Part shown: positions 1 to 7,711 of the stretch, piece by piece
Numbering within the stretch: position 1 is the first letter of the stretch
Layout of the letters: every line of letters starts with the position of its first letter
NCBI RefSeq assembly: GCF_002027705.1
Contig: NZ_MBTG01000048.1
Coordinates: 1 to 38,403, forward strand
Length of the DNA stretch: 38,403 nt
Source of the DNA: Paenibacillus ferrarius
GTDB lineage: Bacteria > Bacillota > Bacilli > Paenibacillales > NBRC-103111
Reading direction: 5' to 3'
Made by a program: the position numbers and the translations under genes
Notes under the pieces: generated by a model
What the model was told of the DNA's origin: nothing
The model's database searches: none
The model's input: the letters and a program-made list of their open reading frames with translations, nothing else

Positions 1-65
1 GCTAACGTCGATTTGCCCGTCCCACACAACCCTTCCACCAAAATTAGTTTGCAATTGTTTTGCAT
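1..65 (-). CDS. Partial P-loop NTPase/kinase (5' end only)
   Basis: Reading leftward from an ATG at 65, the first 21 codons encode a beta strand followed by GLCGTGKST, a textbook Walker A loop, and the frame runs off the window edge. A GGGAG ribosome site sits 9 bases before the ATG. An N-terminal P-loop straight after a short hydrophobic strand is usual for small nucleoside/nucleotide kinases and AAA-type ATPases, but the exact family cannot be told from 21 residues. It starts 22 bases after the GNAT stop on the same strand, so the two are probably co-transcribed. Confidence 0.7.
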   Translation of the reverse strand, partial: MQNNCKLILVEGLCGTGKSTL

Positions 66-87
66 GCGATTTGCTCCCAATTCTTAT

Positions 88-612
88 TTATAACCGTAAC
101 TTCATATCGGATACCGTAAATTTCATACCTATCGTCTGTATTACATTTCCTTTAATCTCAATAAAGCCTTCTTCCACAACGACAGGAATATCAAGTGATG
201 ACAGCATCTTTGTCCAGAATTTGACCGCTCTTACATTCGATTTGAACATACCCACATCGTACCGACCCGAAAAAATTTTAAAAATTTGCATGACAGCATC
301 TTTGGCAATATTCGTGCCTCTATATTTGGGCAATACAAATAACTCCTGCACCGAATAGTCCACATCTTCTGCAACATAAGGAGGGGAAGTAACGAGGATA
401 AACCCGACGATTTTTTCATTAAGCTTAATAAAGTAAGGATACAACCGTACATCCCTGTAATATGGCGAGATATCTTCCATATCGAATGTGCCTTCTGGTC
501 CGATATCCTCCTGTGAGTAAACTGAAAGCTCATAGAGATAATAATTAAATAAGTTTACAAATTGTTCTTTGTTATTATCTGTTATTTGTTGTATTTCCCG
601 TTTTTCTTCCAC
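88..612 (-). CDS. GNAT family N-acetyltransferase
   Basis: A protein of 174 residues. It has the GNAT pattern: an early helix pair, the strand FIKLNEKIVGFILV, then VQELFVLPKYRGTNIAKDAV, which matches the acetyl-CoA pyrophosphate loop (Q/RxxGxG/A-like, here KYRGTNIA), and later NVRAVKFWTKML, a common C-terminal GNAT motif. The acceptor cannot be read from sequence; relatives act on small amines, antibiotics or protein N-termini. I chose the GTG at 612 because GAAGGAG lies 8-9 bases before it. A longer frame to an ATG at 651 exists but lacks a good ribosome site. The next gene downstream is the P-loop NTPase at the window edge. Confidence 0.8.
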   Translation of the reverse strand: MEEKREIQQITDNNKEQFVNLFNYYLYELSVYSQEDIGPEGTFDMEDISPYYRDVRLYPYFIKLNEKIVGFILVTSPPYVAEDVDYSVQELFVLPKYRGTNIAKDAVMQIFKIFSGRYDVGMFKSNVRAVKFWTKMLSSLDIPVVVEEGFIEIKGNVIQTIGMKFTVSDMKLRL

Positions 613-700
613 TCTACATTCTCCTTCACAGGAATTTAACTTACATTTCAACCGTTTCTACATTAACACATATTGGAACTAAACTGCCCTTTAGCTTAAT

Positions 701-744
701 AAAACAAGGAGCAAGCTGCCGGGGCAAAACTGCTCCTTGTTTTT
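701..744. terminator. Bidirectional hairpin terminator
   Basis: The arms AACAAGGAGCA and TGCTCCTTGTT enclose a short loop. There is an A tract on the left and a T run on the right, so it can end transcription from either side. It sits upstream of the GNAT gene. Confidence 0.7.
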
Positions 745-1069
745 GTTCAACTATCGTTCTTACGTTAGATTAACTTCTTGTTGCAAACTATAGGACTTGA
801 ACAGTAGCAATCTCTCTGCCAGCCCATAATCTAAACATATATCCGCAGACAAGAAGATGCCAAGGCGCTTCATCAACTAATAATCGTACATCTGCATAGT
901 TCATCTATAGAAATCATCCAGTGCCTTGTCGCTATTCGAACATATTCCAACTCTAACTGTGTCTAAAATATAGGTTCTACTTGTGCAGCCTGTAACGCAG
1001 CAGCAGCATCCATATCGTGTACTGGCGCATTCCGAAGTCGAATTCGGGAGTAAATCACAAAAAAATGAA
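745..1069. other. Gene-poor stretch with a possible decayed coding remnant
   Basis: No intact gene is seen. At 748-767 there is a copy of the repeat ACTATCGTTCTTACGTTAG, also found at 37819. A minus-strand frame from an ATG at 904 to a TAG at 788 (38 codons, ending in GREIATVQVL) has a protein-like composition, and the frame just upstream of it (1083-901) is also open. Together they could be the frameshifted tail of a lost gene. I do not recognise the family. Confidence 0.3.
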
Positions 1070-1101
1070 AACGCTACTGACATACTGTTGTCAGTAGCGT
1101 T
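1070..1101. promoter_or_regulatory. 13 bp inverted repeat before the VOC gene
   Basis: The perfect arms AACGCTACTGACA and TGTCAGTAGCGTT are separated by 6 bases, followed by TGTTTTATAAT. The position about 45 bp before the VOC start fits an operator, but the short T run would also allow a terminator for leftover upstream transcription. The sequence does not decide between them. Confidence 0.45.
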
Positions 1102-1143
1102 GTTTTATAATCGGAGTAAGTAACATAAAGGAGTGGGAAATAC

Positions 1144-1548
1144 ATGCATTTTGCTTCTGTACGCATCATTACCGACGACGTGGATCGTCTCGTCGAGTTC
1201 TATGAGAAAGTCATGGGTGTTTCAGCGGAACGCCCCGCGCCCGTCTTTGCCGAATTCGTTGTGCCATCATGCACCCTGGCGATCGGCCACTCCCAGACGG
1301 TGCAACTGTTCGGAGCTGGTTCCGCAGTGGCGGCCAACAATCACACTGTCATCCTCGAGTTCCGCGTCCACGATGTCGATGCCGAATACGAGCGCTTGAA
1401 GCCGTTTGTCGAAGAATGGGTAAAGGAACCAACCACGATGCCATGGGGGAACCGTTCTGTGCTGTTTCGCGATCCCGACGGCAATCTGGTTAATCTCTTC
1501 GCGCCGGTGACCGAGGAAGCGATCAAACGGTTCAGCGGCAGGCATTGA
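1144..1548 (+). CDS. VOC family protein (glyoxalase/bleomycin-resistance fold)
   Basis: A protein of 134 residues, the usual length for a two-module vicinal-oxygen-chelate protein. The first beta-alpha-beta module starts FASVRIITDDVDRLVEFYEKVMGV. The second ends in the hallmark VLFRDPDGNLVNLFAPV. Members bind metal ions for glyoxalase, dioxygenase or fosfomycin/bleomycin-resistance chemistry; the substrate here cannot be told. AAGGAG lies about 11 bases before the ATG. The gene is clearly richer in G and C than its surroundings, with many GCC, GTC and CGC codons, which suggests acquisition by transfer. It appears to be a single-gene unit closed by the hairpin at 1620-1656. Confidence 0.85.
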   Translation: MHFASVRIITDDVDRLVEFYEKVMGVSAERPAPVFAEFVVPSCTLAIGHSQTVQLFGAGSAVAANNHTVILEFRVHDVDAEYERLKPFVEEWVKEPTTMPWGNRSVLFRDPDGNLVNLFAPVTEEAIKRFSGRH

Positions 1549-1619
1549 TGAACAGTTGAAGTGAGTGAGACCTCAATTTGTGGTCATTATCATTTAGTAT
1601 GCAAGAATTTCCACGAGCA

Positions 1620-1656
1620 AGTAAAGGAGCAGCTACGGCTGCTCCTTTACTGTTTT
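1620..1656 (+). terminator. Rho-independent terminator of the VOC gene
   Basis: The arms AGTAAAGGAGCAGC and GCTGCTCCTTTACT close on a TACG tetraloop and are followed by G and a TTTT run. It lies about 70 bp after the VOC stop. Confidence 0.85.
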
Positions 1657-1710
1657 CAGTTCTGCTTGCTTTCCGGATTATTGTTCCTAAAGTATTTCTC
1701 TTCCTCTTCC

Positions 1711-1752
1711 TACTAGGGGTAGTACCAGCGAAGCTGTCATCAAGTGCCAACT
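1711..1752 (+). repeat. Copy 1 of the AGTACCAGCGAAGCTGTC repeat
   Basis: A ~36 bp sequence containing GGGGTAGTACCAGCGAAGC followed by TGTCATCAAGTGCCAACT. It recurs at 6949-6984 (same strand), 8781-8822 (opposite strand) and, more diverged, at 37606-37640. The copies sit next to truncated genes, which is typical of insertion-element ends or small dispersed repeats. Confidence 0.7.
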
Positions 1753-1796
1753 CATGAATTATTGCGCAAGGCGAAAAAACGTTTTTCTGTCCGATA

Positions 1797-1943
1797 CAAG
1801 TTACCGTTTCTTCGGCACCTCAAGAAATCACTACTCTGATGCCTATTCTGTATCAAAAACAACTTCGACTGTCGGAAATGCGCCATCTGTTACTGACTCA
1901 AACCACAAGCACTAGCGATATTGCCTTCCAAGTTAGTTATTGA
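1797..1943 (+). pseudogene. AraC-family regulator fragment
   Basis: The reading frame from about 1797 to a TGA at 1941-1943 encodes YQKQLRLSEMRHLLLTQ, then ...SDIAFQVSY. This matches the region between the two helix-turn-helix motifs of AraC-type activators (typically SPLQYQKQLRLQEARRLML ... AAFQVGYESPSQF). The fragment lacks the effector domain and stops right where the second recognition helix should follow, so it is a relic. It begins just after a repeat copy, suggesting that an insertion or deletion removed the rest. Confidence 0.6.
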
Positions 1944-1994
1944 TTTATAGATATAACTAGTCTATGATGTACTTGATCACCGATACATGATCAA
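1940..1994 (+). promoter_or_regulatory. Promoter and dyad operator for the flavoprotein gene
   Basis: TTGATT (1940-1945) and TATGAT (1963-1968) are 17 bases apart, a good sigma-A promoter. Immediately downstream, the inverted repeat TTGATCA (1973-1979) and TGATCAA (1988-1994) covers the expected start of transcription. This is where a repressor would bind. Confidence 0.55.
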
Positions 1995-2015
1995 ACTATG
2001 AAAGGAATAATGTAT

Positions 2016-2912
2016 ATGGTTTACGATTGTGCCATTGTAGGTGGAGGTCCGGCAGGACTAAATGCGGCACTAGTGCTGGGAAGGGCAAGGAGAACTGTGG
2101 CGCTGTTCGATAACAATCAACCCCGAAATTCGGTTACGCATGCCTCCCATGGTTATCTTACTCGGGATGGTGTTACACCTTCTGAATTCCGACGGATTGC
2201 TTACGAAGAGGTGCTGCGATATCCTTCTGTAAAGCACCATGCTCCCAAAGTAACGGATATACACAAACTTCATGATGGCTTCGAGATCATCACGGATAAC
2301 GATAAGCCAATCCAATCCTGCAAGTTGCTAGTCGCCACGGGTCTAAAAGATATTTTGCCTCATATTCCGGGCCTTACAGAACTATATGGTAAAAGTCTCT
2401 TCTACTGCCCCTATTGCGATGGTTGGGAGCTCAGAGACCAACCGTTGATCGTGTTGTCAGAGTATCCAAGTGTGTACCATATGACCAAGCTGCTCTACAA
2501 TTGGAGTCGCGATCTCTTTATCTGTACCAATGGTCGTAGCATTCTGAGCGATGAACAAAAACAGATTCTGAATTCACGAAATATCATTGTGTCTGAACAA
2601 ACGGTTGCAGCTTTCCACGGTAGTGAAGATAAGCTACAGCAGGTGGAATTTACAGACGGCTCACGGATTGACAGAACTGGTGGATTCATAACGCCTCAAT
2701 GGCAGCCACAGGCTGCTTTTCAAAAGCTTGGTTTTAAAATAAATGAAACAGGCGGGATCGTGACCGATACATTGGGAAAAAGCACGATACCCGGATTATT
2801 TGCAGCCGGGGAAGCGACTACTGGTGTCCCCTCACAACTGATTGTAGCAGCTGCCGCCGGCAGTATTGCCGCTACCAGTATTAACATGGAATTAATGGAG
2901 GGTGATTTTTAA
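2016..2912 (+). CDS. Thioredoxin-reductase-like NAD(P)/FAD-dependent oxidoreductase
   Basis: A protein of 298 residues from the ATG at 2016. AAAGGA lies about 9 bases before this ATG, whereas the upstream ATG codons at 1998 and 2010 are badly spaced. The FAD-binding GGGPAG lies near residue 9, the redox-type motif CPYCDGWE at residues 131-138 aligns with the CxxC of thioredoxin reductases, and the C-terminal FAD motif is GLFAAGEATTG. The NADPH-domain GxGxxA is degenerate (VLSEYPSVYH), so pyridine-nucleotide use may be weak or altered. The family includes thioredoxin and bacillithiol-disulfide reductases and holomycin-type dithiol oxidases. It lies upstream of the Rrf2 gene, with its own promoter. 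Confidence 0.85.
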   Translation: MVYDCAIVGGGPAGLNAALVLGRARRTVALFDNNQPRNSVTHASHGYLTRDGVTPSEFRRIAYEEVLRYPSVKHHAPKVTDIHKLHDGFEIITDNDKPIQSCKLLVATGLKDILPHIPGLTELYGKSLFYCPYCDGWELRDQPLIVLSEYPSVYHMTKLLYNWSRDLFICTNGRSILSDEQKQILNSRNIIVSEQTVAAFHGSEDKLQQVEFTDGSRIDRTGGFITPQWQPQAAFQKLGFKINETGGIVTDTLGKSTIPGLFAAGEATTGVPSQLIVAAAAGSIAATSINMELMEGDF

Positions 2913-2976
2913 ACAAACCAGATACCGATTTCGTTTGTCTTGGCACTATTAGCTTTACCAACTTTATGAGTTTTAT

Positions 2977-3049
2977 TTATCGATATATCTACGGGAGCAT
3001 CCGTGCATTACTTGACGATAAAGGAATGAACAAGGTATTATCGATATAT
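2977..3049 (+). promoter_or_regulatory. Promoter of the Rrf2 gene with two identical operator-like boxes
   Basis: TTATCGATATAT occurs twice, at 2977-2988 and 3038-3049. A promoter TTGACG (3012-3017), 18 bases, TATTAT (3036-3041) lies between them, and the second box overlaps its -10. Paired boxes around the promoter of an Rrf2 gene suggest autoregulation. A related dyad, AGATATCGAGTATCT at 3502-3516, precedes the exporter gene. Confidence 0.55.
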
Positions 3050-3078
3050 AATGTCTTTATTAAGGAAGGTGATCTGCT

Positions 3079-3480
3079 ATGAAGTTCTCTAAAGCAACGA
3101 ACTATGCTTTACACACCATGCTCTTTCTTGTAGCAGCCACTCCAAATAAACCTGTTAGTGTGCTGGAATTAGCTGAGCGGCAAGAGGTTTCCCCTACCTA
3201 TCTATCCAAAATATTAACCAAGCTAGTCAAGGCGGACATGATTGAATCCGCTTCTGGCGCTAATGGTGGGTATAGGTTAAATCGGAATTGGGAAAACATT
3301 TCGTTTCTTGATATTATTCACGCCATTGAAGGGACTGCTTCCTTGTTCGATTGTAGCTTGGATCATGGACCGGATTGTCCAATTCAGCAGGTAGTCTTAT
3401 CAGCAGAAGAAAAGATGGAAAAACATTTAAGTAATCAGACTATGTCTGAGCTCGTCAGAAAAATAAAGATAGTCATGTGA
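3079..3480 (+). CDS. Rrf2 family transcriptional regulator
   Basis: A protein of 133 residues, normal for Rrf2. The N-terminus MKFSKATNYALHTMLFLV and the helix-turn-helix SVLELAERQEVSPTYLSKIL followed by GANGGYRL are diagnostic. Family members such as IscR and NsrR hold an Fe-S cluster through three cysteines. Here only two are present in that loop, Cys92 and Cys100 (DCSLDHGPDC), and the third is missing, so a thiol or incomplete-cluster sensor is more likely than a classical NsrR. AAGGAAGGTG precedes the ATG. Its neighbours (flavoprotein, exporter, Old Yellow Enzyme) point to a sensor of electrophiles or oxidants. Confidence 0.9.
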   Translation: MKFSKATNYALHTMLFLVAATPNKPVSVLELAERQEVSPTYLSKILTKLVKADMIESASGANGGYRLNRNWENISFLDIIHAIEGTASLFDCSLDHGPDCPIQQVVLSAEEKMEKHLSNQTMSELVRKIKIVM

Positions 3481-3562
3481 ATTATTTTTTTGGACATTTA
3501 AAGATATCGAGTATCTCTTATATCTGTTTATTGTAATAAATAAAAACTGGAGAGTGGCGAGC

Positions 3563-5017
3563 GTGCAAGCAGCAATAAAGGAATCACAACAAAATACAGT
3601 ACAAGAATATAAAGTCATCCCCATCATGATTTCATTATTGTTAGCCGGTTTCATAGGAATGTTCAATGAGACAGCCTTAAATGTAGCTCTAAGTGATTTA
3701 ATAGACCTATTTCATATTTCCGCTTCAACGGCACAATGGTTAACAACCGGATACCTCCTGGCGCTCGGAATTTTGGTACCGATATCGGGATTACTTCTCC
3801 AGTGGTTTTCGACTAGACAACTTTTCATAGCCTCTCTCATCTTTTCTATATTGGGCACATTGGTAGCAGCACTTGCACCAGGCTTTGAGATATTGATGAT
3901 CGCACGTGTCATTCAAGCTGCGGGTGTAGCACTTATGCTACCGCTGATGTTCAATACGGTGCTCGTCATTATTCCTGCTGAAAAGAGAGGAGGAGCGTAT
4001 GGACTTATTGGCCTCGTCCTTGTGGTTGCCCCCGCCGTCGGGCCGACAATTACGGGTCTGCTGATCGAGAAACTAAGTTGGAATTGGATTTTCTGGTTAT
4101 CTCTTCCTATCTTGGTGATTTCTTTTTTATTCGGTATGCGATTTATGCAAAATATATCCACGATCACAAAGCCCAAAATTGACATCTTTTCACTTATCTT
4201 TTCTACATTAGGCTTCGGCGGGATTGTATTTGCCTTCAGTAGCGCTGGTGAAGGGGAAGGTGGTTGGGGAACGACTAAGGTGGTCTTCTCTATGGTTGTC
4301 GGTGTTTTGGGACTGATGATTTTTATCATTCGTCAATTGAAGATGAAACAACCAATGATGGAACTGAGAGCATTTAGGCACCCCATGTTTACCATTGGCA
4401 CGCTGATGATATTTTTTACATTGATACTTATGTTGTCAGCCATGCTAGTATTGCCTATTTATCTAATTAGAGGTCTTGGCCTCAGTGCCTTTACTACTGG
4501 GCTCGTCTTGCTCCCAGGAGGGATATTAAACGCAATTATGCTTCCAATCATGGGAAGAGTGTTTGACAAATTCGGGCTAAAGTGGGTTGTTCCTTCGGGA
4601 TACGTCATCATCACCGTGACTCTTTGGTTTCTCTCAGGCATAACAATAGCTACCCCCTTAGCTCTAATTATCGTACTTCATTCTTGCTTAATGATTGGTA
4701 TTTCAATGGTATGGATGCCTTCACAGGCCAATGGCCTTAACCAATTGCCTCCTGAGCTCTACCCACACGGGAGCGCGATTATGAATACGCTCCAGCAATT
4801 AGCGGGAGCGATTGGCACTGCGGTCGCGGTTAGTATCATGACAGGTGGCATGAACAGCTTTATGAAGGATGTGGCTGATAAAGCGGCCCCCGGCAATGGC
4901 CCTCTTGCTTGGATAGCAGGTATTCAAGACGCTTTTATTTTTGCCATCGTTGTTGCTATAGTCGGCTTATTCTTCGCATTCTTCATTAAACGGGTACATG
5001 TAGGCAAGCAGCAGTAA
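3563..5017 (+). CDS. MFS multidrug exporter, DHA2 family (14 TM)
   Basis: A protein of 484 residues from the GTG at 3563, chosen because GGAG lies 10 bases upstream; the GTG at 3554 is too close to it. About 14 hydrophobic segments can be counted. MFNETALNVALSDLIDLFHISASTAQWLTTGYLL is typical of the first helix and loop of the EmrB/QacA/LmrB group, and the antiporter-type motif C lies around IQAAGVALMLPLMFNTV. It should be a proton-driven efflux pump in the cytoplasmic membrane. It follows the Rrf2 gene by about 80 bp, with a dyad resembling the Rrf2 boxes in between, and is followed by the Old Yellow Enzyme gene 79 bp later. Confidence 0.9.
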   Translation: MQAAIKESQQNTVQEYKVIPIMISLLLAGFIGMFNETALNVALSDLIDLFHISASTAQWLTTGYLLALGILVPISGLLLQWFSTRQLFIASLIFSILGTLVAALAPGFEILMIARVIQAAGVALMLPLMFNTVLVIIPAEKRGGAYGLIGLVLVVAPAVGPTITGLLIEKLSWNWIFWLSLPILVISFLFGMRFMQNISTITKPKIDIFSLIFSTLGFGGIVFAFSSAGEGEGGWGTTKVVFSMVVGVLGLMIFIIRQLKMKQPMMELRAFRHPMFTIGTLMIFFTLILMLSAMLVLPIYLIRGLGLSAFTTGLVLLPGGILNAIMLPIMGRVFDKFGLKWVVPSGYVIITVTLWFLSGITIATPLALIIVLHSCLMIGISMVWMPSQANGLNQLPPELYPHGSAIMNTLQQLAGAIGTAVAVSIMTGGMNSFMKDVADKAAPGNGPLAWIAGIQDAFIFAIVVAIVGLFFAFFIKRVHVGKQQ

Positions 5018-5096
5018 TAGAATCTAGTCAGTCATATAAAAAAACAAAAATTTGCACTGCAATGCCAATATTTTTTAATGATAAGGAGATTTCAAA

Positions 5097-6152
5097 ATGA
5101 CCTATTTAAATTCCCCTCTTACTTTCAAAGGCTTAACCTTAAAAAACCGGATTGTGATGGCTCCCATGTGCCAGTATTCTGTGGAAGCAGAGGACGGTAA
5201 CCCAAATGACTGGCATTTTGTGCATTACGTTAGCAGAGCTATTGGTGGCACTGGATTAATTATTATGGAGATGACCGATGTGGAGCCTGATGGACGGATC
5301 ACTTCACAGGACCTAGGTCTCTGGTCGGATGAGCAAATCCCAGCATACACGAGAATTATTTCCGAAGTCCATAAATACGGTTCGAAAATCGGAATACAGA
5401 TTGCGCATGCCGGTCGAAAAGCACAGGATGCCGCCCAACCCGTAGGTGCTTCGGATATTCCGGTTGTTTTATTTCCGGGAGAAAGCAAAACTGGCAAAAA
5501 CTTAACGCTACCGCGCCCCCTTTCAACTCTGGAAGTAAAAGAGATGGTCGGGAAATTTAAAGAAGCCGTTCGCAGAGCCGTTAAGGCAGGTTTCGATACG
5601 ATTGAGCTGCATGGAGCTCACGGATACCTGATTCACCAATTTCATTCACCGGGCATCAATAACCGATCAGACGAATACGGTCAAAATCTGGCCCTATTTG
5701 GTGTAGAGGTCATTCAAGCCGCACGATCCGTCATGCCGGCGGACATGCCTTTGATCATGAGAATATCAGCTATCGAATATATGGATGGTGGATATGATCT
5801 GGAGCATTCGATTGCAATTGCACAGCAATACAAAGCGGCCGGAGTTGATATCTTCCATGTCTCCACGGGTGGAGAATCACTTCCCGGAAAGAAGATGCCA
5901 GGCAATCATCATGGATATCAAGTGCCATTTGCCCGCGCATTTAAACAAGCTCTGGAAGTACCTGTCATAGCGGTCGGTAAACTGGATGATCCCTATCTGG
6001 CCGAAGCTACTTTGGCCAATGTAGATGCGGACTTTATTGCTGTAGGTCGCGGCATGCTTAATGATCCATATTGGGCTCTGCATGCAATCAAGACGGTGAC
6101 TGGAGAAATCGTGCCTCCCGTGCAGTATGCAGCAGGGATCAGTATACGGTAA
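5097..6152 (+). CDS. NADH:flavin oxidoreductase of the Old Yellow Enzyme family (YqjM-like)
   Basis: A protein of 351 residues, close to the 338 of Bacillus YqjM/NamA. The start NSPLTFKGLTLKNRIVMAPMCQYS carries the conserved Cys that tunes FMN in the thermophilic-like OYE class. HAGRKA, ELHGAHGYLIHQFHSPGINNRSDEYG and VSTGGE follow, with the FMN phosphate-binding VGRGMLNDPYW near the end. These enzymes reduce activated C=C bonds of enones and also nitro compounds with NADPH. AAGGAG lies 8 bases before the ATG. In context it would detoxify electrophiles together with the Rrf2-linked exporter. Confidence 0.93.
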   Translation: MTYLNSPLTFKGLTLKNRIVMAPMCQYSVEAEDGNPNDWHFVHYVSRAIGGTGLIIMEMTDVEPDGRITSQDLGLWSDEQIPAYTRIISEVHKYGSKIGIQIAHAGRKAQDAAQPVGASDIPVVLFPGESKTGKNLTLPRPLSTLEVKEMVGKFKEAVRRAVKAGFDTIELHGAHGYLIHQFHSPGINNRSDEYGQNLALFGVEVIQAARSVMPADMPLIMRISAIEYMDGGYDLEHSIAIAQQYKAAGVDIFHVSTGGESLPGKKMPGNHHGYQVPFARAFKQALEVPVIAVGKLDDPYLAEATLANVDADFIAVGRGMLNDPYWALHAIKTVTGEIVPPVQYAAGISIR

Positions 6153-6431
6153 ATTCACATAGCTCCTACCATAGTAGTATTTGAATTTCCAATATGAAAT
6201 CAGGGGCTTAAAGAACCTTGGGTTACAAACGGGAGGGAAAGATGAACTTCTTATATTTATTCTTCGGAGTATAGGAACATCTTTGCCTTCCCCCCAAGCC
6301 AAAGATTTATTTATATTCTTCCCCCTTTCATTAATTTATATTGAATCACTAGCGTTGCATTAATTTACTCTGAATGTTCATAATCTTCTGTCTTTATTAA
6401 TTTCAAGAACAAAAAAATCCTTTACAATGGA

Positions 6432-6954
6432 ATGGCAGGTAGTTCCTGTCCAAAATCCACTGAAAAGGATCAGCTCCTGGACAAGGATACCCTATTTTCT
6501 TCATTTGGTAAATGGCTAGAGCCAATTTGTTTAAAAACGTTCAAAGATCGCATTGCTAAAACGCAGCAAGATAAATATGTAAAGAAGCTGACGACGCCAG
6601 CCTACCTAAAGCTATTCCTGCATGCACAATTGCAGCAACGTGATGGGTTGCGAGAAATAGCAGACGATGTCTTATCGGAAGATTTTCAAAAGGAACTCGG
6701 GCTTGAATCGATCTCAGCTGCACAGTTATGTCGCAAACATAATCAGGTAGATTCTACGCTACTCGAGCAAATTTTTGTTTGCAGACCTCGTTGCCCGAAT
6801 TTTAAAAGAAGCAAGTTCCACGAATTACCGAAATGACTTCAAAATCATTGATTCAACCACCATCGGACTTTGTTTGCAAAAGTACAAATGGGCTGTCTTT
6901 CGAAAGACAAAGGCAGGCATCAAGGTACACTTGCGTCTGGTCTTTATTGGGTAG
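6432..6954 (+). pseudogene. IS4-family transposase fragment, frameshifted and truncated
   Basis: LDKDTLFSSFGKWLEPICLK and YVKKLTTPAYLKLFLHAQL are typical of the N-terminal domain of Paenibacillus/Bacillus IS4-group transposases. The frame is lost after LLEQIF (~6779) within a T run. Coding continues in another frame with ADLVARILKEASSTNYRNDF, then IIDSTTIGLCLQKYKW, which carries the first catalytic Asp, up to a TAG at 6952-6954. The rest of the DDE domain is gone, and the sequence passes directly into a copy of the ~36 bp repeat. It is a dead element that was cut by recombination or by another insertion. Confidence 0.85.
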
Positions 6955-6984
6955 TACCAGCGAAGCTGTCATCAAGTGCCAACT
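6949..6984 (+). repeat. Copy 2 of the AGTACCAGCGAAGCTGTC repeat
   Basis: Nearly identical to the copy at 1711-1752 across 36 bp. It begins exactly where the IS4 transposase homology ends, and with the inverted copy at 8781 it brackets the lipoprotein/amidase segment. Confidence 0.7.
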
Positions 6985-7083
6985 CAGATAAAGCTCGGTT
7001 GAACTATATTGGTTAATTATCCTGTAGCTCCATAAAATGACTTTTTCATTTTTGGAAATTTGTGCTGTGTATGAGGAATGGAG

Positions 7084-7123
7084 AAAAACCGGAGTCTTTA
7101 AGCGTAAAGAAATTCCGGTTTTT
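7084..7123. terminator. Hairpin terminator
   Basis: The arms AAAAACCGGA and TCCGGTTTTT enclose an A/T-rich inner stem. Symmetrical A and T tracts allow use from either side. It lies just beyond the 3' end of the minus-strand lipoprotein gene. Confidence 0.7.
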
Positions 7124-7160
7124 AGGCGCGTATTGTTGGATGGACCTAAGTAGGAACTTA

Positions 7161-7609
7161 CTAAGCTTGGTAAGGAGGTAGGTTTGTAACTTTGAAAGAT
7201 CCACTAATTTTTTTGACTGAATAACGAAAAATGGATGTCTCTTTATCCTTAGAACGGACCTTGAACGGTTTTCCTTCTTTATCTATAAAAGTAACAATAA
7301 ATTCAACTTCGTTTGGTGATTTATCTTTCTTTTCTTGAATTTTGTCAATTTGCACAATTTGTCCCCCGTTAATAGTACAATATGCCTTCAAGTGTTCAGG
7401 TAATTTTTTTTTTCAATGGTTGGATTCATACTCGTTAATTCATCCTCATTACCACCATATAATGAAGCCATTGATTTCCAGTCCCCTTTATAAAGGAATG
7501 TAAAGTAAGCTCTCAGTGCATCTTCTGGATTACTGTATATGTTTTCTTCTTTATTTGAACAAGCAACGAATAGTAAAAAGCCCAATAAAATCAATATTAT
7601 TTTCTTCAT
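7161..7609 (-). pseudogene. Small secreted lipoprotein, split by a frameshift in a 10-A run
   Basis: From an ATG at 7609 (GGGGAGAA ribosome site) the product starts MKKIILILLGFLLFVACSNK, a lipoprotein signal with lipobox FVAC. It continues EDALRAYFTFLYKGDWKSMA, reminiscent of NTF2-like lipoproteins. At 7403-7412 (plus strand) there are ten T residues. As read, the frame ends after KKNYLNT, but one extra A gives KKKLPEHLKAYCTINGGQIV and joins a second open frame down to 7161. The intact protein would be about 150 residues. The break may be real decay, strand slippage at the homopolymer, or a sequencing error. Function unknown. Confidence 0.6.
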
Positions 7610-7634
7610 GGTTTTCTCCCCAATCTGTAAGTCA

Positions 7635-7680
7635 AATATAAACACCCTGATCATGGTTTGATTACCAGGGTGTTTATATT
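7635..7680. terminator. Strong hairpin terminator between amidase and lipoprotein genes
   Basis: Fifteen-base perfect arms (AATATAAACACCCTG and its complement) flank a 16-base loop, with T-rich DNA beyond. It ends minus-strand transcription after the amidase gene. Confidence 0.75.
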
Positions 7681-7711
7681 TGTTTAAGTATATTTACTCA
7701 CAGTATTAACT

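Noticed and set aside
901..1083. 60-codon Cys-rich minus-strand open frame
   Set aside because: No ribosome site; its start lies inside the 13 bp inverted repeat, and the Cys run comes from a CAGCAGCAGCAT repeat. At best part of a decayed gene.
2977..3049. Riboswitch upstream of the Rrf2 gene
   Set aside because: The leader after the likely start is under 30 bases; the repeats are protein-binding-type boxes around the promoter.
5225..5497. Antisense open frames across OYE, exporters and other GC-rich genes
   Set aside because: They are shadows of real genes in other frames; none has a ribosome site or family motif.
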